A DNA stretch of 64,000 nt from an uncultured Gammaproteobacteria bacterium (lineage in GTDB: Bacteria > Pseudomonadota > Gammaproteobacteria > HK1), in the NCBI GenBank assembly GCA_958295835.1, contig OY282378.1:2815694-2879693 (forward strand). Direction: 5' to 3'. The position numbers and the translations under genes were made by a program. Shown here in pieces: positions 59,122 to 64,000 of this stretch (position 1 is its first letter; each line of letters begins with the position of its first letter). Below the pieces are notes generated by a model. The model worked only from the letters and a program-made list of their open reading frames with translations. It searched no databases and was not told the origin of the DNA.

Positions 59122-60294
59122 TCAGAAGAGGTCCACGGCGATCGGACAGTGATCGGAGGGCAACCCGCGGCGCGGGTCCGCGTCCGCATCGGTCCAGACG
59201 ACCTGCCGGAAGGACCCCGCGTCCACCCGCTTCCAGGCGTGCGCGCCGAACACGAAGAAGTCGATCGGGTAGCGGTGATGGCGTGACGTCCCGCGCCAGC
59301 AGGCCGGGTCGCGACCCGCCGACAGCCGGTGCAGCCCCAGCCCCGGCGGGTCACCGTCGTCGATGGCGCTCCACAAGTGATCGCGCCGCCCGTACCGGTC
59401 CATGGCGCGGTTGAAATCGCCCAGCACCACGAACGGCACCCCCTCGCGCCAGCGGGCGTCGATCCATGTTTCGAGGGGCGCGACCTGCCGGGCGAGCTTG
59501 CGGCAGTGCCGGCCGCGGGGGTCCGCCAGATTCTTGCTGAAACACTTCGACTTGAGATGGACGTTGAGCAGCCGAAGCCTTCGTCCCTCCCGCGAAACCA
59601 TGAGATCGACACCCCACCGGAGCTGGTAGCGAGCGTTGGAGTCGAGCCCGAGCGCCTCGTGATCGCGCTTTACGATCTGGTCGAACCGCCCCTTGCGCAC
59701 CGCGAATCCGTTGTAGATGTCGTCATAGCGCGAGTCGTAGCGCCCCGAAAAATGGAGCGAGTAGTCGCGAGGCGGGAAGACCCGGGCCGCGGCGCGGGGT
59801 CCGTTGACCTCCTGGAAGGCGATGACGTCCGCGTTGAGGGCGCGGGCGTAGCGGGCCAGCGTCCGATAGTCCTCGTCGCTCCGGGCCGCCGCGCCGCGCC
59901 ACAACGCACCGCCGGTTCGCCAGTGCAGCCGGTTGAGGTTCCAGGTCGCGATCCGGATCCATTCGGCGGGAGCGGGCGGCGTCCTGACCGGCGGCGGGTT
60001 CGCGGCATCGGCTGGCGTTCGTGCAGCGCCGGGAGCCGCTTCGCCGCCGGGCTGCCCGCCGTCCCCACTCCCCCCTTCCCGGTATTCGCTCGCGCAGCCG
60101 GGCCGGCTCGCACCCGCCCGGTGGCAATGACAGGTGCCGCTCGCCCGGTGGTTGTGGCAGCCGTCCGCCGCCATCCCGCCGGGGTGGGCCGGTGCACACA
60201 CCGGTACCAGCAGCACACCCAGGGTGAGGCACCCCGGCAGCAGGGCCCGGAGGCGCCCTCCCGGCCGGTGCGTCCGACCCATGACCGTGTTCAA
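59122..60294 (-). CDS. Exported endonuclease/exonuclease/phosphatase-family nuclease
   Basis: 390 residues. Signal-like segment RALLPGCLTLGVLLVPVCAP, then a short metal-binding module HPGGMAADGCHNHRASGTCH (H-GG...GCH...HCH) as found in some secreted proteins, a Pro/Ala-rich linker, and the EEP fold: WIRIATWNLNRLHW, VIAFQEVNGPRAAARVF, VVLGDFNRAMDRY, SDHCPIAVDLF. These are the DNase I-like catalytic motifs (Glu, GDFN, SDH). Likely a periplasmic or secreted phosphodiesterase/nuclease. Start could also be ATG 60282. Confidence 0.82.
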   Translation of the reverse strand: MNTVMGRTHRPGGRLRALLPGCLTLGVLLVPVCAPAHPGGMAADGCHNHRASGTCHCHRAGASRPGCASEYREGGSGDGGQPGGEAAPGAARTPADAANPPPVRTPPAPAEWIRIATWNLNRLHWRTGGALWRGAAARSDEDYRTLARYARALNADVIAFQEVNGPRAAARVFPPRDYSLHFSGRYDSRYDDIYNGFAVRKGRFDQIVKRDHEALGLDSNARYQLRWGVDLMVSREGRRLRLLNVHLKSKCFSKNLADPRGRHCRKLARQVAPLETWIDARWREGVPFVVLGDFNRAMDRYGRRDHLWSAIDDGDPPGLGLHRLSAGRDPACWRGTSRHHRYPIDFFVFGAHAWKRVDAGSFRQVVWTDADADPRRGLPSDHCPIAVDLF

Positions 60295-60536
60295 CCCGCC
60301 CCCGCGGTGGCGCGCTCTCGATGACGGCGCGTCATCGTCGACAGCTCATGCGGCGGCATCGCCAGCGATGGCGCCGTCCACCGTCCCATCGGCAATGAGC
60401 ACGCTGGAACGAGGTCGATTCGGCCCGAACGCGGCAGGGCACGGCCAGCAGCGGGCGTTCACGCCGTCACGCCCTGGCCCCCCAATCTTCGGGAATTATC
60501 CGGCTGGCCAGGAGGCGGGTGATGGGAGGTGGCGAA

Positions 60537-61121
60537 TCACTCCGGAGACGGAAGCAGCCGGTCCCGGAGCTCGATGGCCAGGACATTGAGGACCTGGTTC
60601 CGGTCAATCCCATTGTCGAAGGCACATGCCAGGATGAGCGCCTCGACGGGAGCGGGCGGCTTATACTCCTTCCGGATGTAATCGAAGCAGAGCTCCTGAA
60701 TTTCGTACGGCTGCAGGCCTGCTACGCGCTCGCGCAGGTGGGGGGCGAGGTCATCCGCTATTGCGCCCGCGGCGAGCCGGGCGGAGATCTTCTTGCCCAA
60801 TTCCGTCAACCGAAGTGGGCTCGCGCCAGCGACCGTGAGAGGCGACGGCAATCGCTCGAATATCTTCTTGATGTCGACCCGGATTTCGGCCATGAAATCG
60901 CGGATGGTTATCCGATCCGACTCAATGTCTTTGCGGAGCGCGGACCTATCCGCATCAAGCCGTCCTTTCCATTGCCCGATGCCGAAGATTGTCCCAACCA
61001 CCACGGCCGACACGCTCAAGATTCCCATCCACACCAAGGGATTGGTGACCCAATCGTTCACGACGCCGTGCCCCCATCCATGCGCCAGAGCCGCGGAGAT
61101 TGACCTCTCCGCGGGGCTCAA
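60537..61121 (-). CDS. Hypothetical membrane-anchored protein
   Basis: 194 residues; one membrane span (LVWMGILSVSAVVVGTIFGI) near residue 35 followed by a coiled coil (LDADRSALRKDIESDRITIR) and a globular C-terminus (LTELGKKISARLAAGAIADD, YEIQELCFDYIRKEYKPPAP). Not recognised. The 243 bp upstream of the exported-nuclease gene (60295-60536) hold a short GATGAC/GTCATC stem only. Confidence 0.55.
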   Translation of the reverse strand: MSPAERSISAALAHGWGHGVVNDWVTNPLVWMGILSVSAVVVGTIFGIGQWKGRLDADRSALRKDIESDRITIRDFMAEIRVDIKKIFERLPSPLTVAGASPLRLTELGKKISARLAAGAIADDLAPHLRERVAGLQPYEIQELCFDYIRKEYKPPAPVEALILACAFDNGIDRNQVLNVLAIELRDRLLPSPE

Positions 61122-61495
61122 GCCGGCCGTTTTCCCCCAGCTTGCCCTCGTGTATATGGGGCAATCGTACCCCGGGAAAACCCTCTACGCACCTATTTCG
61201 ATATTCCACCAGCAATTCCCGCCAACGCGGCTCGTCGTTGCATATGGTGGGCCGAACCCGTGACAGCCGGGGGTCACGCGACCGAAAGACAGGCGCCACC
61301 CTCGCGGCGTGGTGCGATGTCTCTTGACGGCTACCTGTCCCCTGAAGCTCCTCCCCGTCGCATACCCAGACCCCGACGAGGGCCGTTACGATGTGTCATG
61401 GATCACCCGACAAGACCTCGAATGGACTCCCTCCGGCGAGGTCGTCAGAATCGGCCGCCCGCGGCGTCTGCGCGCCGGCTGCCGGGGAGCGGGTC
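61122..61495. other. Gene-free stretch before the molybdopterin dehydrogenase
   Basis: Divergent intergenic region between the membrane protein and the CoxL-like gene. No recognisable repeat or small gene. Should contain both promoters; GGGGAGCGGG at its right end is the ribosome site of the CoxL-like gene. Confidence 0.4.
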
Positions 61496-63835
61496 ATGAG
61501 CAGGGGTTGGATCGGACGCCGGGTCCTCCGCAAGGAGGATCATCGCTTTCTCACTGGTCACGGTCGCTTCACCGACGACCTCCCCGACCCCGGCGCCGCC
61601 TGGGCGACGATGGTGCGCTCACCGCATCCGCATGCGCGGATCCTCGATGTCGACACTTCGCAAGCCCGGACGATGGACGGCGTGCTCGCGGTGCTCACCG
61701 GCCGGGACGTCGAAGGGAAAATCGCCCCGGTACCGAGCCTGGCCCGGACCGCGCCCTTCGCGCGGCTGAACCGCGACGGCTCGCCGATGCCCGATCCCTG
61801 CCAACCGGCCCTCGCTACCGCCAAGGTGCGGTACGCGGGCGAACCGGTGGCCGTCGTGGTCGCCGAGACCGAAGCAGCGGCGCGCGACGCGGCCGAGGCG
61901 GTCGCCGTCGAGTACGAGCCGCTGCCGGCGGTGATCGCCTACGAGCAGGCGCGCGCCCCGGACACCCCGGTGTGGGACGAGATTCCCGGCAATATCACCT
62001 TCGATCGGGAGCAGGGCGACCGTGAGGCCACCGACGCCGCATTCGCGGCGGCGGTGCACGTGGTGGAGCTGACCGTCGCGAACAACCGGGTCACCCCGGT
62101 GTTCCTCGAACCCCGCTCCGCCATCGCGAGCCACGACGCCGGGACCGGCGCCTGGACCCTGACCCTGGGATGTCAGACCGCGCACGGCATGCGCGGGATC
62201 CTCGCGGGCATGCTGGGCATCGAACCCGAGCGCCTGCGCGTCGTCGTGCCGGACATGGGCGGCGGCTTCGGAGCACGGGGGACGCCGTATCCCGAGTTCG
62301 CGCTGATCCTCGCGGCGGCGCAACGCACCGGCAGGACCGTGCGCTGGACCGCGACCCGCGCCGAAAGCTTCCTCACCGATGCGCAGTCACGCGATCACCT
62401 GCTGCACGGCGCCCTCGCGATGGACGCGGAAGGGCGGTTCACCGCGATGCGCGCGCTCGTCGAGTGGCGTCACGGCGCCTACGTCACCCCGCGCGGCTTC
62501 GCGACGATGACCGACTACCTGATCCCCACCATCGGGGGGCCGTACCGCATCCCCGCCGGCTACATCGAGATGCGCGGCTACTCGAGCAACACCACGCCGG
62601 TGGCCGCATACCGCGGGATCGGGCGGGTGGAGTCGAGCTACCTCACCGAATCGCTGGTGGATGCCGCCGCCGCCGCGACCGGCATCGACCGGATCGAGCT
62701 CAGGCGGCGCAATCTCGTCGCGCCGCGGGAGATGCCGTGGACCGCGCCCGGCGGCTGCGTCTATCACGGCGGCGATTTCCGGGCGAACCTGGACCGCGCC
62801 GCCGATGCCATCGACATGGCGGGATTCGCAGCTCGGCGCGCGGAGTCGGCCCGGCGCGGGCGGCTGCGCGGCATCGCGGCGACCCCCTATGTCGAGAACG
62901 ACGGCGGCGCCCCGGCCGACTACGCGAAGGTCGAAGCCCATCCCGACGGCACCGTCACGGTCTTCGCCGGGACCCAGAACTTCGGGATGGGGCACGAGAC
63001 GGTGTACGCCCAGATCGCGGCCGATCGGCTCGGCATCGACTTCGACGCGGTGCGCTTCGTCGATGGCGATACCGCGAGGGTGAAGGAGGGATTCGGATCA
63101 CACGGCTCCCGTTCCATGCGAATCGGGGGAACCGCGTGCGTGATGGGCGCGGACGCCATGATCGAGCGTGGGCGCGGGCTCGCCGCCGAGATGCTGGCGG
63201 CGGCGAGCGCCGACGTCGGGTACGACGCCGGCGTATTCAGCGTCGAAGGCACCAACCGCTCCGTCACCCTTGCCGAGGTCGCGGGATTCGCGGCCGGGCG
63301 CGGCGAGGCGCTGAACGGCGAGCGGCTCTTCACCACCGAGCGCGGCTCCCTCGGCAACGGCGCCGCCGCCTGCGAGGTCGAGATCGACCCGGAGACCGGG
63401 GCGGTCGCCATCGTCCGCTACGTCATCGTCTGCGACACCGGCCGGACCATCAATCCGATGCTCGCCGAGGGGCAGCTCCACGGCGGCGCCGCCCAGGGCC
63501 TCGGCCAGGCGGTGCTGGAGCAGATCGTCTACGACCCGGAGACCGGCCAGACCCTGACCGGCAGCCTCATGGACTATGCGATCCCGCGTGCCGACGATCT
63601 GCCGGCGCTGGAGGTGGTGCTCACCGAGGTCGCGGAGACCGACAACCCCCTCGGAGTGAAGGGGATCGGCGAGGGCGCGACCACCGGCGCCCCGGCGGCC
63701 CTGATGGGGGCGGTGCGCGACGCGCTGCCGGTGCCTGGAACGACCACCATCGACATGCCGGTCACGCCGGAGAAGGTCTGGCGCGCGATCCGCGAAGCCC
63801 GCGCGCGGCCGTCCGGGACGGCATCGGATGCATGA
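61496..63835 (+). CDS. CoxL/XdhA-type molybdopterin dehydrogenase large subunit
   Basis: 779 residues. GRRVLRKEDHRFLTGHGRFT is the start domain; VVVPDMGGGFGARGTPYPEF and TPVAAYRGIGRVESSYLTES are cofactor-site loops; GGAAQGLGQAVLEQIVYDPE and VKGIGEGATTGAPAAL (catalytic Glu) end it. The active-site loop reads AYRGIGR, near the AYRGAGR of form II CODH-like enzymes and not the AYxCSFR of true CO dehydrogenase, so CO is unlikely to be the substrate. The stop overlaps an ATG (ATGA) and this junction is duplicated 67 bp on. Small FAD and FeS subunits would be expected just outside the window. Confidence 0.88.
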   Translation: MSRGWIGRRVLRKEDHRFLTGHGRFTDDLPDPGAAWATMVRSPHPHARILDVDTSQARTMDGVLAVLTGRDVEGKIAPVPSLARTAPFARLNRDGSPMPDPCQPALATAKVRYAGEPVAVVVAETEAAARDAAEAVAVEYEPLPAVIAYEQARAPDTPVWDEIPGNITFDREQGDREATDAAFAAAVHVVELTVANNRVTPVFLEPRSAIASHDAGTGAWTLTLGCQTAHGMRGILAGMLGIEPERLRVVVPDMGGGFGARGTPYPEFALILAAAQRTGRTVRWTATRAESFLTDAQSRDHLLHGALAMDAEGRFTAMRALVEWRHGAYVTPRGFATMTDYLIPTIGGPYRIPAGYIEMRGYSSNTTPVAAYRGIGRVESSYLTESLVDAAAAATGIDRIELRRRNLVAPREMPWTAPGGCVYHGGDFRANLDRAADAIDMAGFAARRAESARRGRLRGIAATPYVENDGGAPADYAKVEAHPDGTVTVFAGTQNFGMGHETVYAQIAADRLGIDFDAVRFVDGDTARVKEGFGSHGSRSMRIGGTACVMGADAMIERGRGLAAEMLAAASADVGYDAGVFSVEGTNRSVTLAEVAGFAAGRGEALNGERLFTTERGSLGNGAAACEVEIDPETGAVAIVRYVIVCDTGRTINPMLAEGQLHGGAAQGLGQAVLEQIVYDPETGQTLTGSLMDYAIPRADDLPALEVVLTEVAETDNPLGVKGIGEGATTGAPAALMGAVRDALPVPGTTTIDMPVTPEKVWRAIREARARPSGTASDA

Positions 63836-63916
63836 CGCCCGGCGGTCGGAGCATCGTGCTCTTGCCGGCCCCGGAGTGTCCGGGACGGCATCGGACGCAT
63901 GACGCCCGGCGGTCCA
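63809..63916 (+). repeat. Duplicated stop/start junction after the CoxL-like gene
   Basis: 37 bp at 63809-63845 (GTCCGGGACGGCATCGGATG...) recur at 63876-63912 with one mismatch. Both contain CATGACGCCCGGCGGTC, where the gene stop overlaps an ATG. Confidence 0.75.
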
Positions 63917-64000
63917 CCCTTCGCCCGGATCGAACCCCTCGGCGTCGACTTCGCCACCGAAATGGGTCCATCGCCCGATCGGGTTCCCGATCCGGGCGCC
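63899..64000 (+). CDS. Start of an unidentified gene, runs off the window
   Basis: The second copy of the junction opens a frame MTPGGPPFARIEPLGVDFAT that continues to the end of the window. Too short to identify. The first copy (ATG 63832) opens another frame that also stays open, so the true start is uncertain. Confidence 0.4.
   Translation, partial: MTPGGPPFARIEPLGVDFATEMGPSPDRVPDPGA

Noticed and set aside
61496..63835. Form I carbon monoxide dehydrogenase large subunit
   Set aside because: The active-site loop is AYRGIGR, not AYxCSFR, so CO oxidation is not supported.

Overview
The window is high-GC bacterial DNA, most likely from a proteobacterium. The evidence is a TRAP transporter, an MalEFGK-type ABC importer, ThrC, an HpcH/HpaI aldolase, P4-type integrase logic and NHLP, MORN and DUF1640-like families. 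No rRNA, tRNA or CRISPR array was recognised, so genus-level placement is not possible. The DNA is rich in accessory and decaying elements: two McrBC-type systems, one BcgI-like type IIB restriction system, an orphan methyltransferase, three VapBC pairs, HicAB, a broken DinJ/YafQ pair, five transposase genes and many gene relics.

Layout. 1-3.4 kb: McrBC system 1 (minus). 3.4-8.5 kb: relics (DUF4143, methylmalonyl-CoA mutase), an AAA ATPase and the VapBC, HicAB and DinJ/YafQ toxin-antitoxin modules. 8.7-11.9 kb: TRAP transporter dctPQM. 12.4-15.8 kb: McrBC system 2. 15.8-17 kb: VapBC and a shrunken duplicate of the yafQ-dctP-dctM stretch. 17.2-21.4 kb: two tandem NCS2 permeases and a NIPSNAP protein. 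21.9-22.7 kb: an internally deleted IS4-type transposase. 23-26.9 kb: BcgI-like restriction-modification. 26.9-28.1 kb: acyl-CoA dehydrogenase. 28.5-33.3 kb: sugar ABC importer, followed by an orphan NHLP-leader (RiPP precursor-like) gene. 34.06-49.94 kb: an integrated island with a P4-type integrase and 24-bp direct repeats at its ends. 50.5-54.5 kb: catabolic genes (D-apionate lactonase-like protein, HpcH/HpaI aldolase, 2-hydroxyacid dehydrogenase) that probably belonged with the ABC importer before the island separated them. 54.5-64 kb: methyltransferase with a 53-residue partner, VapBC, thrC, an exported nuclease, and a CoxL-type molybdopterin dehydrogenase.

The island is a minus-strand operon. 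The integrase is followed by a chain of genes that overlap by four bases (GTGA or ATGA), then a truncated alpA. An IS1182-type element, itself split by an IS21-type element, sits between alpA and the remains of a thermonuclease gene. Beyond it lie a zinc-ribbon protein, a MORN-repeat lipoprotein and a PAPS-reductase-like PP-loop protein. Two IS110-family elements lie at the left side.

The most unusual observation is a recurrent small rearrangement at operon junctions. A 15-37 bp stretch spanning a stop/start overlap is duplicated, and the two copies are pushed 67-302 bp apart. In three cases (mcrB/mcrC at 1.1 kb, the ABC permeases at 31.3 kb, the integrase operon at 48.5 kb) the gap is filled by a mini-ORF of 25, 25 and 36 codons that begins and ends in an NTGA overlap, so translational coupling is kept. 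A second novelty is the presence of small GC-rich palindromes inside the istA coding frame. All assignments are by eye from sequence motifs; no database search was possible.
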